This document shows positions 53,457-62,979 of a stretch of DNA of 64,000 bases, one piece after another. Every line of letters starts with the position of its first letter. Positions within the stretch are counted from its first letter, which is position 1. The position numbers and the translations under genes were made by a program. Below the pieces are notes generated by a model. It was given only the letters and a program-made list of their open reading frames with translations. It was not told the origin of the DNA and searched no databases. This stretch comes from Streptomyces sp. ISL-100 (GTDB lineage: Bacteria; Actinomycetota; Actinomycetes; Streptomycetales; Streptomycetaceae), in the NCBI RefSeq assembly GCF_018614615.1, contig NZ_JAGGOK010000059.1, forward strand, positions 115,366 through 179,365. Direction: 5' to 3'.

Positions 53457-54571
53457 GTCAGGTCGAGTCCTCGGGTCAGGAACCGCTCGACCAGGGCTCG
53501 CTGCTCGGCGGTGATCTCTGTGCGGGTCGTGGCGATCGTCGCGGTGGGGAAGTTGGAGAGCAGGTCGGCCAGTTGCGCGACGGGCCCGGCGAACCGTTCG
53601 GCCCAGCGCAGAGGCGTCATCTCCTGTTTGCGGGCCTCCAGCCCGTCTTGGACGGCGATCAGCACCGGCAGGTGCGCCGGAGTCGCGCGGGCGCAGGGGC
53701 AGGACATGCAGAGCAGGAACGAGGCGCGGCAGGGCTCGCCCGCCGGGCTGTGCGGGCTGGCCAGGTGGTCGGTGCAGCCTCCCAGCACGGTGTCCAGTTC
53801 CCCGGCCAACAGCTTCTTCAGGGTGGCCGGGTCCAGGCCGTGGCGGCTGGCGACGGTCTCGGGCGTGCGACGGGCCTCGGCGACATCGGTGGCCGTCAGC
53901 ACTCGCATGACCTGCGCGGCTCTCGCGCCGGCCAGCTGATCCTCCAGCACGTCCGCGACGACCTTCTGGTACTCGGCGAGGTTGCCGCGGTTGCGGGCCA
54001 GGTACTCGTTCGCCAGCGTCCGTTCCGTGTGTGCGACCGGCTGCTGGTGGCGTTCCAGCCAGCTCATCCGAAGCCGTCGGCTGTCGACGACTAGCGGCAT
54101 CGGAAGACCGTCCGCGCCGACGGTGTCGGCGTGCAGGTTCGCGCCTCGGCTCCAGCTGGCCAGGATCGCGTTAGGCAGGCCGGTACGAAATCCACGAGCC
54201 TTCTCCACGCCCTTGGAGCAGAAGAAGGCCAGGAGTAGATCCGTTCCGATGTGCGTCCGTGCTGGGTCGGCCAGATCGACCAGCAGCGCGTAGACCCCGA
54301 ACGGCGTGTGCAGGTCGAACTGCCGGTGAGGGCTGCGGCTCTGTTCACCGGGCGCATTGCCGGAGAACGCGGTCGGCATGTGTGCGCGGTCCCGGCCGCG
54401 GCGCGGCTTGACCAGGTCCACCACCGCAGTCGCGATGGTCCCGGTGTGCCCGTCGGCGCGGTGGTGCGTCGCCGTGGCTGTGGAGATCGTGCTGTAGTTC
54501 TGCCCGGTCAGGCAGAGCAGCAGCACGCCGGCCGCGCCGATGTCGGAGAAGGTCAGGTGCAGGTCCGCCAT
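53453..54571 (-). CDS. Middle tyrosine recombinase, C-terminal part
   Basis: 372 residues starting inside the family text (LLLCLTGQNYSTISTATATH), then VVDSRRLRMSWLERHQQPVA (RxxR box), HTERTLANEYLARN, and a Cys-rich end (ASFLLCMSCPCARATP). The 249-residue frame upstream supplies the missing N-terminal part, and TGATG joins the two. Homologues appear to be single proteins of about 620 residues, so a frameshift near 54575 is likely, though coupled translation of two chains cannot be excluded. Confidence 0.65.
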   Translation of the reverse strand: MADLHLTFSDIGAAGVLLLCLTGQNYSTISTATATHHRADGHTGTIATAVVDLVKPRRGRDRAHMPTAFSGNAPGEQSRSPHRQFDLHTPFGVYALLVDLADPARTHIGTDLLLAFFCSKGVEKARGFRTGLPNAILASWSRGANLHADTVGADGLPMPLVVDSRRLRMSWLERHQQPVAHTERTLANEYLARNRGNLAEYQKVVADVLEDQLAGARAAQVMRVLTATDVAEARRTPETVASRHGLDPATLKKLLAGELDTVLGGCTDHLASPHSPAGEPCRASFLLCMSCPCARATPAHLPVLIAVQDGLEARKQEMTPLRWAERFAGPVAQLADLLSNFPTATIATTRTEITAEQRALVERFLTRGLDLT

Positions 54572-55320
54572 CAGTCGGCCCGCCCCGAACGGACGGACGC
54601 AGATGTCAGGCTGCCGGCCCCAGCGGTGTCCCTGCGCGGAACGTCGCCGTGCCGCTCCACGTGGTCCAGCAGCTCGCCGTGCTGCCAGGTTCGCGGCTCC
54701 GCTTCGGCGTCGATCTGCCCCGCCCGCCAGCGGGCCAGCAGTTCCCGCCCGGCGAAAATCCGGTCGGCGGCCCGCCGCAACTGGGAGCGCGCGGTGTTGG
54801 TGATGCGGTCGAACTCGTCTGTGGTGTAGCTGGCGGCGGGCGTGGAGTTGCGCTCCAGGCCCTTGCGGGCCAGACGCGCCAGGAAGTCCTGGTCGGCACC
54901 TTCAGGTGCGAACCGCAGCACCGAGCGCAGCGTCGGCAGCTCCCGGTTCAGGTTCGGCGTGCCCAGTCCGGCCATCTGAAAGCTCTCCAGGTGGGCGGCT
55001 CGAAGCTGCGCCGGATGGGCTGGCGGGCGGTTCAGCGAGGCCAGATGCTGTGCGAAACGGCGCAGCAGCCCGAAGGCGCTCTTGGCCGAGGACGTCGTCC
55101 GGCGCCGCCCGGCCGGGGCGGTCGCCCCTGCGAACGCGGTCGCCAGCCACACCACCAGCTCGCGGGCGACCGGGAAGGCGGCGAAGTCGTAGTCGACGGG
55201 CGGGCCGCCGCTCTCCGGGAAGAAGCGGACCAGGCACTGCCCGTCGTCGAGGAACAACCGTCGCGGCGCTTGGTATCCGGGGGTCGGCAGCGCAGCCGGG
55301 CGCCCAGTAGCCCGGGTCAT
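54571..55320 (-). CDS. Middle tyrosine recombinase, N-terminal part
   Basis: 249 residues: GYQAPRRLFLDDGQCLVRFF, SAKSAFGLLRRFAQHLASLN (SAM-like core-binding region) and YTTDEFDRITNTARSQLRRA, after which the frame ends with an unlikely GSLTSASVRSGRAD. It overlaps the first recombinase by 4 bp (ATGA). Probably the front of one split gene with the next frame. Confidence 0.65.
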   Translation of the reverse strand: MTRATGRPAALPTPGYQAPRRLFLDDGQCLVRFFPESGGPPVDYDFAAFPVARELVVWLATAFAGATAPAGRRRTTSSAKSAFGLLRRFAQHLASLNRPPAHPAQLRAAHLESFQMAGLGTPNLNRELPTLRSVLRFAPEGADQDFLARLARKGLERNSTPAASYTTDEFDRITNTARSQLRRAADRIFAGRELLARWRAGQIDAEAEPRTWQHGELLDHVERHGDVPRRDTAGAGSLTSASVRSGRAD

Positions 55321-56843
55321 GACGGCTCTCCGGCGACCGGGTCAGACAGGACCTGCGGGTGCGTGGCGAACATGGACGCCATCAGGGACGACAGCGCAAA
55401 GCCGTGAGCATGCTCGATCAGCAGCGAGACGTCGAGGTCGCGGAAGGGCTCCAGGTAGATATCCATCGTGGTGGTCACGTCGGCGTGCCCCAGCAGCGTC
55501 TTGACCAGATACCAGGTGTCGCCGAACTGGGCGCGGAAGTCACGTACCTCCTCGGCGTTCAGGTGCGCGACCTGCCGCTCGTAGAGCAGTCGGCCGACCG
55601 AGTACCAGCGCAGCGCGAACGAGTGCCGCATCATGTGGGCGTTTGCCTCGAACGAGGTGAGCCCGGCGCGGGCGACTCGCTCGTTGCCGGTGTCGAAGGT
55701 GTGCTGCCAGCCGTGCGCCTCGCGTGGCATGCCGTCTTCGTTCAGCCAGACTGCCAGCGGTTCCAGTCCGGCGACGGTCTGGCGGAACAGCCTCTTGCGG
55801 GCCTCGGGATCGAGCGAGTCCAGCGACGCGGTCATCCGCCGGCCGTTGGTGTCGCGCATCTCCAGCCGCCGGTTGCGGGTCCTGCGTTCGACCAGCAGCA
55901 GCTGCGGCAGCCGCTCGTAGCGGCCGGCGCGCTGAGCGCGGCGGACCGCTGCGGCGCGTTCGCCCTCCTCGTAGGCCAGGACGTCGACGAGCACGCTGCG
56001 CGGCATCCAGAACCGGCGTCCACGTCCGCCCTTGGCGCATTCCTCCGCCAGCCGACAGGTGTAGTAGGTGCGGGCCTGGTCGTCGGCGGGCAGCTCCAGG
56101 CGCAGGACGCTGGCCCACTCACTCAGCCGCAGCCCGGTGCCGTAGAGCCCATCGACGAACGCGCAGTCACGCTGGCTGTTGCGCCCGCGCCATCCGTCGA
56201 TCTCCCGACCGCGCAGGTCCAGTCCGCGCAGCCCGACGTCGACCCACCGGGCGTAGCCGGCCGGGTCCAGCCACTTCACGTCCTTGCCGCGTACGAGGTG
56301 CGGGCCGGCCTCGAACGACTCCGCCACCGTGCCCGGGTCAGGGCCGGGAACCTGCCGTCGGGCCACCGGATCGATCACTCCGAACCGGGACCCGGCCCAG
56401 CGGTAGAACGCGCTGATCGCGATCAGGTCGTCCAGCACCGTCCCGCCGGCCACGCGCCGGACGTTGGCCTCGTCGGTCATCCGCCAGAACTTGAACCCGG
56501 CGACGTCCTCTTCGTCGGCGTCGTGCCAAGCCCGGCCCGCCGCATCAAGGAATCCCAGCCAGACGGCTACCGCGAAGGCGTACTTCCTCCGCGTGCCCGT
56601 GCTCGCGTTGCGCATCCGCGCCGAGGCGAAGAACCCGTTGACCTCCGGCACCGACCACCCATCGGCCCGAAGCAGCACCGGCTGCCCCATCTGCGTACCG
56701 TGCGCGTGCGCCCACTCCGCCAGTGTCGGCAGACCTGCCAGCACCGGATCTGCCGCGTACCACGACACCTCCCGTCGCGGGCTGCACCAATGCACCTGCC
56801 ACCGCGCCAACAGGCCAGTCTCCACCTCAAGTTCATCGAGCAT
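55317..56843 (-). CDS. Tyrosine recombinase (TnpA/RitA-like)
   Basis: 508 residues from ATG 56843 (MLDELEVETGLLARWQVHW). GLYGTGLRLSEWASVLRLEL holds the first Arg, MMRHSFALRWYSVGRL the HxxR-like box and KTLLGHADVTTTMDIYLEPF the His and Tyr. The frame extends further upstream to 56963, but that part is not family-like. First gene of the recombinase operon. Confidence 0.8.
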   Translation of the reverse strand: MLDELEVETGLLARWQVHWCSPRREVSWYAADPVLAGLPTLAEWAHAHGTQMGQPVLLRADGWSVPEVNGFFASARMRNASTGTRRKYAFAVAVWLGFLDAAGRAWHDADEEDVAGFKFWRMTDEANVRRVAGGTVLDDLIAISAFYRWAGSRFGVIDPVARRQVPGPDPGTVAESFEAGPHLVRGKDVKWLDPAGYARWVDVGLRGLDLRGREIDGWRGRNSQRDCAFVDGLYGTGLRLSEWASVLRLELPADDQARTYYTCRLAEECAKGGRGRRFWMPRSVLVDVLAYEEGERAAAVRRAQRAGRYERLPQLLLVERRTRNRRLEMRDTNGRRMTASLDSLDPEARKRLFRQTVAGLEPLAVWLNEDGMPREAHGWQHTFDTGNERVARAGLTSFEANAHMMRHSFALRWYSVGRLLYERQVAHLNAEEVRDFRAQFGDTWYLVKTLLGHADVTTTMDIYLEPFRDLDVSLLIEHAHGFALSSLMASMFATHPQVLSDPVAGEPS

Positions 56844-56914
56844 CAATGAGTGAACATACAGCCACTCGCAGTCACCAAAACCCCAGCAACAGTTTCTTGT
56901 GGCTAGAGACCGCC

Positions 56915-58579
56915 GGAGCACTGGACCACGGCAACGACATCGGCGTCGAGTTCTTCCCCACACAGGGCGTGTACGACCGGGGCGGTCGACGCGACAACCG
57001 TGTGGAGGCTGAGTTCGTCGCCCGGCGGGTCATCCATCACTTCGACACTCGCCCCGGTCGCACCCTGGGCGTCGTCGCTCTCTCCCAGACCCAGGCGGCG
57101 GCCATCGACCAGGCCGTCCAGCAGGCCCGGCTGCTTCGCCCCGACCTCGACCACTGCTTCACCGAGGATCGACTCGACGGGTTCTTCGTCAAGAACCTCG
57201 AATCCGTCCAGGGCGACGAGCGCGACGTCGTGATCATGTCGATCGGGTACGGTCCCGACGAGCACGGCAAGTTCGGCACGAACTTCGGGCCGATCAACAA
57301 GGGCGGTGGCTGGCGGCGCCTCAACGTCGCTGTCACCAGGGCGCGCTTCCGTATGGAGGTCGTCGCGTCCTTCCGGGGAAGTGGCCTGGCCGACAGTGCG
57401 AACGAGAGCGTTCAGCACCTCAAGCGGTATCTCGAGTACGCCGAGAACGGCCACGCCGTCCTCGCGCGGGATGTGACACAGGGCGACACCGAGCCTGACA
57501 GCCCCTTCGAGGAGTCGGTCCTGCAGGTGCTGCGCGACTGGGGCCACCGGGTGCAGCCGCAGGTCGGTGTCGCCGGATACCGCATCGATATCGGCGTGCG
57601 CCATCCGGAGTTCCCGGGTACCTACGCGCTCGGCATCGAGTGCGACGGCGCGATGTACCACTCCTCCAGGACGGCTCGGGACCGCGACCGGCTGCGGGAG
57701 GAGGTGCTCGCCGGGCTGGGCTGGCGGCTGCACCGTATCTGGGGCACTGACTGGTATCGCGGCAGGGATGCTGCCGAGTTGAGACTGCGCGAGGCGGTCG
57801 CACTGGCGGTCGAACGGGGACCGATGCCGGTCTCTGCCTCGACGGATCCAAGGACGGGCCCGACGGTGGCCGACGAGGACGACAAAGCGGGGGACACCTC
57901 GGGCACCAGGGCGGCTGCCCCGCTCCCCGGCGTTTCGGCCGCGCCCGGTTCCCCGGGGCTGGGGAACGGTACGCCTCCGACCGCTGCCGCGGACCATGAG
58001 CGCGTTCCGGTCGACACCGAGCCCGACCGGCCGTGGAGCTCCCTGTACGAGACATGCGAGATGGCAGTGTCCTCACCGTACGAACTGCACACCTCAGAGG
58101 CCCGGCCCGCGCTGCGCAAGCTCCTGAACAGGGTCATCGAGATCGAGGGCCCCGTCCACGAGGAGTTGTTGGTGCAGCGAGCCAGGGAGGCGTGGGGTGT
58201 GGCCCGGGCGGGCAACAGGATCCGTGAAAACGTACGGGAAGCGGTGCGAGGTCTTGTCCACTCGGGGCAGGTCACCGTCGATGGCGACTTCTTGGATGTG
58301 GCAGGCAGGGAGGGGCTGGGTGCCCGCGTTCCAGGGGAGGGCGACACCCCTCGCAAGGCCGCGCACATCGCTCCGGTTGAACGTCAGCTGGCGTTGTACG
58401 AACTTGCCGCCGAGTGTCCGAGCATGTCCCGGGACGAACTGGTCCGGCACACGGGCGAGTTCTTCGGCTGGCGCCGCATGGGCCGGGACATCCGCAGCTT
58501 CCTGGACTCCGACATCGACGAACTGCACCGCCGGGGCAGGCTGAGGGAGGTGAACGGGCACATTACGGCGGTCGGGTGA
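56915..58579 (+). pseudogene. DUF4011/DUF3320-type helicase-nuclease, C-terminal part
   Basis: The continuation of the gene cut at 50822: ALDHGNDIGVEFFPTQGVYD, SVQGDERDVVIMSIGYGPDE and RLNVAVTRARFRMEVVAS (helicase motifs IV-VI). A DUF559/Vsr-like nuclease follows (HRVQPQVGVAGYRIDIGV, ALGIECDGAMYHSSRTARDR, GWRLHRIWGTDWYRGR). The C-terminus has a DUF3320-type region (GPVHEELLVQRAREAWGVAR and RQLALYELAAECPSMSRDEL). Coding text is well preserved, so the insertion is recent. An internal start could make a partial product, but the ATPase half is separated. Confidence 0.8.
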
Positions 58580-58699
58580 CAGAAACCGATCTGATGGGCC
58601 ACGTTGTGGCCGGGGCGGCTACTGAAGGACCAGCCGACGCGCTCGTAAGACGGTGTTCATTAGCACCGCTCAGAACCATCTGGAATGATCTTGCAGCCC

Positions 58700-58741
58700 C
58701 TCGTATGCGTAGGTCTCGGGTTCGAATCCCGAAGGCGGCTC
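58700..58741 (+). other. 3' half of tRNA-Thr(CGT): attachment site copy 2
   Basis: CTCGTATGCGTAGGTCTCGG and the following T arm and acceptor strand repeat the block at 34155 with one A missing in the anticodon loop and no CCA-like end. Again no 5' half is present. The integrase at 58869-60475 has its C-terminus 130 bp away, so this is the attachment site of the right-hand element. Confidence 0.8.
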
Positions 58742-58745
58742 AGAG

Positions 58746-58780
58746 AAACCCCAGGTCACGTAGCCCATGACCTGGGGTTT
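58746..58780 (+). terminator. tRNA-type terminator beside attachment site 2
   Basis: AAACCCCAGGTCA pairs with TGACCTGGGGTTT around a nine-base loop and is followed by TCTGTT. It matches the hairpin at 34205 in stem but not in loop. Confidence 0.75.
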
Positions 58781-58868
58781 TCTGTTGCTCGGGGCATGGC
58801 GCGTCACACGGCCGGGGTGCCGTGGAATGGCTTGCGTGAGCGATGTGCGAGCGGAGGGGGTCTCGGCC

Positions 58869-60475
58869 CTACTGCTTGGGCTTCTTCCGCTGGGCCTTCT
58901 TCTTGCCCTCGGCCTGGTCCTTCTTGGCGCGTTTGGCCTTCTTCCGGGCCTTCTCCGCCTTGCGTGCGGCCTCTTTCATTTCCGCCTTGCGCTGGAGAGG
59001 GACCAGCTTGGCGGTGGCCTCGGCGGCGTTCTTGCCGACGTGGGGGTTCTGATAGATGTCCCGAGTGATCCGGGTGTCGCTGTGCCCGAGGGTGTCGGAC
59101 ACGATCTTGACGTCGATGTCGGCGGCGAGCATGAGCGTGGCGGCCCCGTGCCGGAGGTCGTGCAGCCGGATCGGCGGGAGCCCCGAGGAGACCACCAGCC
59201 CCTCGAAGAGATCGGTCACTTTGCCTGGTGCAGCCAGGAGCCGTCCTCCTGCGTGAAGACGAGCCCGGTGTTCACCCAGGCCGACCCCCACTCCGCGCGG
59301 TCAGCCTCCTGCTGCTTGCGGTGCCGCTCCAGGACGCCGACGGTGTCGTCATCGAGGGCGACGACGCGGAAGCCACTGTCGGTTTTTGGCTCGGACGCCT
59401 CGACTTCCCAGCCGTCCTGGACGAGCTGCCCGGTCACGGTGAGGGAGTGCCGGTCGAGGTTGGTCTCGGACCACGGCTGCCCGCACGCCTCACCCCGTCG
59501 CAGACCGCGGAACGCGATCAGGTGCCACATCGCGTACAGCCGGTCCTCGGCGACGAAGTCGAGGAAGGCGCCGGTCTGTTCCGGCGTCCAGACCATCACC
59601 GGTGGGGGCTTCTCTCCGGTCTGGTCCCACTTGGCGACCCGTTCGTCCGTCCACACGAGCGCCTTCGGCTTGCGCACCGGGTCGATCTCAACGTGGGCCG
59701 CTGGGTTGAACGTGATGATCTGCTGCCCGATCGCGTCGTTCAGGGCCGCGCGGAGCGTGGCCTTGACGTGCTGGCGCGTGGCGGGGCCGGTGACCCGGCG
59801 GAAGGCCGGCATCGCGTCGATCGCTGCCTTCAGCGCCTTCCGTCGAGCACGGTTCTCGACCCCCTTCCATGGGATGGTCGCCAACTCCTCCACGGCAGCC
59901 CGCCGCTGGGCGTTCTGCTCCAGGATCTCGGCGTTGGCGTCGGCGATGGCTGTGAACATCTCGCTCAGGTGGCTGACGCGCAGCCGGTCGAGGCGCCGGT
60001 GCCCGATGTGCGGCTTGAGGTGCACGCGAATGTCGGTCTCGTAGCGGCTGATACCCGATTTGCGGATCCTCTTGCCCGCCAGCCACCGGTCCAGCCATTC
60101 GCTCACGGTCAGGCTGCCGACGAGGTCCTGGCCGGCCTTGAGTCGCCGCCGGGTCTCCTCCACGTCGGGCAGAGGCAGCTTCTCCCCGCTGACCTCCGCC
60201 AGCATCTCGGAGATCAGCTGCACGCCCTCCGGGTCGTCGGCCTCGGCAAGCCCGAGGAGGGCGCGTACGTGGTCGAGGTCGGCCTGGGCCGCCTTGAGGT
60301 TGGCGTACCCGCCACGTGCGAACGACCGCCGACTGCCGTCCTCACGGGGCGGCAGCTCCTGACGCATGGAGTACGTGCAGTGGTTCCTGCTGTTGCGCTT
60401 CGGGCAGGAAGAGCCGAGTTCCTTGCCGGTCTTCGGGTCGCGGCAGGAGCAGCGGCGGTAGGTGGAGCCCTTCAA
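58869..60475 (-). pseudogene. int: Tyrosine site-specific integrase with a one-base frameshift
   Basis: From ATG 60475: Cys-rich N-terminus (YRRCSCRDPKTGKELGSSCP), arm-binding and core-binding parts (LTVSEWLDRWLAGKR, HLKPHIGHRRLDRLRVSHLS) and AFRGLRRGEACGQPW (first Arg). The frame ends at LHQAK near 59216. The correct text resumes in another frame (PGKVTDLFEGL), holds the HxxR, His and Tyr boxes (LHDLRHGAATL, LGHSDTRITRDIY) and ends in a Lys-rich tail (ARKAEKARKKAKRAKK). One C missing from the CACCAGG at about 59230 explains it. Corrected length is about 535 residues. It overlaps the XRE gene by 4 bp. Confidence 0.82.
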
Positions 60476-61152
60476 AGGCGTTCCTCCGGGGTGGTGTTGG
60501 GGTCGGATTCGGGTGGGTCGACATCACCCAGTGCGGGTGGCAGGTCTGGCGGGGTAACTCCCTCTTCGCGGAGCTCCCGGCGGAGGTGCCGGAGGTTGTA
60601 CTTGGCGGAGATGGCCTGGTCGGCGTACTCGGTCCGTTTACGCTCGGCTTCTTCCTGCTGGGCGCGGCTGGTTGCCGTCTTGGCCGCGAACCGCGCCCGT
60701 TCTTCCTCTTCGAGCGAGGCCAGGACGGTGCGCACAAGGCTGGCGTGAAGCTCGAACTCGGGGACCAGCCCCGCGTCGTACTCAGGCACGTCCTCCTCGC
60801 CGGTGAAGCGCCGCAGGGCGTCCCAGGTGGGTACGAGGTCCCGGAACGGGAGTTCCTGGGTCCGGTCGACGTATCCGACCGGGAAGATGAGGCAGACCGG
60901 GTACGTCTCCAGGGCGGCGGCGAGGACCATGACGTCCACCAGCGGAAGGTTCGCCCGGCGTCCGGACTCCATGTTGGCGATCACATTGCGTGCGATCGAG
61001 TGCCCGAGCCTCTCGCACTGGTCCGCCAGGTCCTGTGCGCTCCACCCCATCTCCTTCCTCCGTCGCCGGACTTCGCCGGCCACGTTGGCCTTGATCCGGT
61101 CCACCCACTCCGGAAAGTCGTCCTCTTCATCATCGGAACGATGTTGTGTCAT
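60472..61152 (-). CDS. XRE-family helix-turn-helix regulator
   Basis: 226 residues. Residues 20-75 form a Cro/CI-type helix-turn-helix (VRRRRKEMGWSAQDLADQCE, VIANMESGRRANLPL). The C-terminal half is charged and helical (QQEEAERKRTEYADQAISAK). It lies directly before the integrase gene and is divergent from the excisionase gene, the usual place for the repressor that keeps such elements integrated. Confidence 0.82.
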   Translation of the reverse strand: MTQHRSDDEEDDFPEWVDRIKANVAGEVRRRRKEMGWSAQDLADQCERLGHSIARNVIANMESGRRANLPLVDVMVLAAALETYPVCLIFPVGYVDRTQELPFRDLVPTWDALRRFTGEEDVPEYDAGLVPEFELHASLVRTVLASLEEEERARFAAKTATSRAQQEEAERKRTEYADQAISAKYNLRHLRRELREEGVTPPDLPPALGDVDPPESDPNTTPEERL

Positions 61153-61246
61153 GAAGACACAATAGCTCGCCCATGATGGTTACTAGGCGCCTGGAGTCGG
61201 ATGTGATGCGCACGTTCGCCGAGGGCTGTACCGAGAGGGGCGCTGC

Positions 61247-61477
61247 GTGCGCGAAGAAGCGATGGTCAGCCAGTCGAAGGGGATGAGCCGGGAGGAGCTG
61301 CTTACCCTTCCCGCTGCCGTTGACCTGGACACAGGAAACCGTGCTTTGGGTCTCGGGCGGAGTAAGGGCTATGAACTGGCCAAGCGAGGCCAGTACCCCT
61401 GCAGGGTCCTGCGCTTGGGCAAGGCGTACCGCGTGGTGACCGCGGATCTGCTGAACCTGCTGGGCCTCGCCGCTTGA
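61247..61477 (+). CDS. xis: Excisionase-like helix-turn-helix protein
   Basis: 76 residues from GTG 61247 (ATG 61262 is possible): LTLPAAVDLDTGNRALGLGR, SKGYELAKRGQYPCRVLRLG, KAYRVVTADLLNLLGL. The MerR-like winged helix with the RLG...Y(R)V end is typical of Xis proteins of actinomycete integrative elements. It probably bends attachment DNA so that the integrase excises the element. It is separated by 94 bp from the divergent XRE gene and overlaps nothing. Confidence 0.75.
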   Translation: MREEAMVSQSKGMSREELLTLPAAVDLDTGNRALGLGRSKGYELAKRGQYPCRVLRLGKAYRVVTADLLNLLGLAA

Positions 61478-61710
61478 GGGCGAGACAAGGTAGCAGGCGG
61501 TTCTGCGCTGAGCTGACACAGAAACGCTGGACTGTGGCCAGGCGTGGACGTACTGTCCGTGTTCCCTCGCGGCGGCTTGATGCCCGCGAGAAGGGGATGG
61601 GCCCCCGGCGACGCAACGCCGGAGGCCCCAGCATCCCTCCACGGCCCGAAGAGAACCAACCCGGCGGCAAGGGCACGCAAGCCCGCAGTCGCCAGACGAG
61701 GAGCTGCCCT

Positions 61711-62979
61711 GTGGAACACACGGCACCCGAGCCCTATTCCGAATCCGACAAGCCTTCGTGGCCGCCGACGGCCGTGCCCGGCCACCCTGGCAACTACGCG
61801 CCCGAGAACGAGGCGCAGATCCCCGGCGATGGGACTGAACCCGCCGAGGAAGCGGTCCCGGAGCCAGAGCCGACTTACGGCTCCGAGCTGCTGCTCGAAC
61901 TGCGGTCGCACATAGCGAAGTTCGTAATCCTGCCCTCAGAGCAGGCGCTCGATGCGGTCACCCTGTGGGTGGCGGCGACGCATCTGCAGCCCGCGTGGCA
62001 GCACGCCCCGCGCCTGGCGGTGGTGGGCCCGGCCAAGCGGTGCGGCAAGTCCCGGCTGCTGGACGTCCTGACCGAGACGGTCCACGAGCCGATGCTCACC
62101 ATCAACACCACGCCGGCGGCGGTCTTCCGTTCGATCACCGACGAGCCGCCCACGCTCCTCGTCGACGAGGCCGACACCATCTTCGGCACGCCGAAGCAGG
62201 CAGAGAAGAACGAGGAGATGCGCGGCCTCCTCAACGCGGGCCACCAGCGCAACCGCTATGTCACCCGCGTCGTCGGCAACGACCACACACCCCACAGGTT
62301 CGCCACCTTCGCCATGGCGGCCCTGGCCGGGATCGGCGACCTGCCCGACACGATCATGGACCGCTCGGTCGTCATCCGCATCCGCCGTCGAGCCGACGGC
62401 GAGAGTGTCCGGCCCTTCCGATCACGCAGGGACACCCCAGCCCTCCACGATCTGCGCGACCGCATCGCCGCGTGGGCCTGGCCGTTGCTCGACAAGGCCG
62501 CCGACCTGGAACCGGCGATGCCGGTCGAGGACCGCGCCGCCGACACCTGGGAACCTCTGGTGATCGTCGCCGACCTCGCAGCCGCTCATTGGCCTCGGCT
62601 CGCCCGCGAGGCGTGCACACAGATGGTCGCCGCTGAGGCAGCGGCCGAGGAGGACCACCCCAGTTCGGTGCGGATCCTCGCCGACATCCGCCGCGTCTTC
62701 GTCGCCCAGCGCGAGGTCGACAGCCTCTGCACCGAGGAACTGCTCCACCACCTGCGCCAGGACCCGGAGAGCCCATGGTCTGAGTGGGGGCGGAGCGGGC
62801 TGAGCCCGCGTGACCTCAGCTCGATGCTGCGCGAGTTCGGCATCAAGTCCGGCAACGTCCGCCTCGCCGACGGGACACAGCGCAAGGGCTACATGCGCAA
62901 CAAGTTCCTCGACGCCTGGCGCCGCTACTGCCCGACCGTGCATCCGGTCGACGCCGATCCCACCCCCAGCGAGGGCTGA
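61711..62979 (+). CDS. DUF3631 P-loop ATPase (replication-type protein of an integrative element)
   Basis: 422 residues from GTG 61711 (GAGGAG eight bases upstream); the in-frame sequence from 61474 is unlike the family. Walker A VVGPAKRCGKSRLLDVL, Walker B PTLLVDEADTIFG, an Arg-rich sensor MDRSVVIRIRRR, and the DUF3631 C-terminal part (LADIRRVFVAQREVDSLCTE, GYMRNKFLDAWRRYCPTV). The family occurs in actinomycete integrative elements in the position of replication initiators or DnaA/MCM-like helicases. Next downstream is the repeat-rich region. Confidence 0.78.
   Translation: MEHTAPEPYSESDKPSWPPTAVPGHPGNYAPENEAQIPGDGTEPAEEAVPEPEPTYGSELLLELRSHIAKFVILPSEQALDAVTLWVAATHLQPAWQHAPRLAVVGPAKRCGKSRLLDVLTETVHEPMLTINTTPAAVFRSITDEPPTLLVDEADTIFGTPKQAEKNEEMRGLLNAGHQRNRYVTRVVGNDHTPHRFATFAMAALAGIGDLPDTIMDRSVVIRIRRRADGESVRPFRSRRDTPALHDLRDRIAAWAWPLLDKAADLEPAMPVEDRAADTWEPLVIVADLAAAHWPRLAREACTQMVAAEAAAEEDHPSSVRILADIRRVFVAQREVDSLCTEELLHHLRQDPESPWSEWGRSGLSPRDLSSMLREFGIKSGNVRLADGTQRKGYMRNKFLDAWRRYCPTVHPVDADPTPSEG

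Larger units (their letters stand above)
50823..56914. mobile_element. Tn554/RIT-like element of several tyrosine-recombinase genes inserted in the helicase gene
   Basis: About 6.09 kb inserted between helicase codons: P-G encoded at 50820-50825 would read on as P-G-A-L-D-H with codons from 56915, in frame. Inside, five minus-strand frames overlap by 1 to 11 bp: a 508-residue integrase, a recombinase in two frames, a 721-residue recombinase and a small helix-turn-helix/coiled-coil protein, comparable with tnpA, tnpB and tnpC of Tn554 and with recombinase-in-trio elements. No target duplication is needed for such elements. The junctions are uncertain by one or two bases because of a shared GG. 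Confidence 0.75.

Noticed and set aside
51741..53939. 732-residue plus-strand open frame
   Set aside because: Antisense of the large recombinase; no family-like text.
55359..56849. 496-residue plus-strand open frame
   Set aside because: Antisense of the first recombinase, which has clear catalytic boxes on the minus strand.
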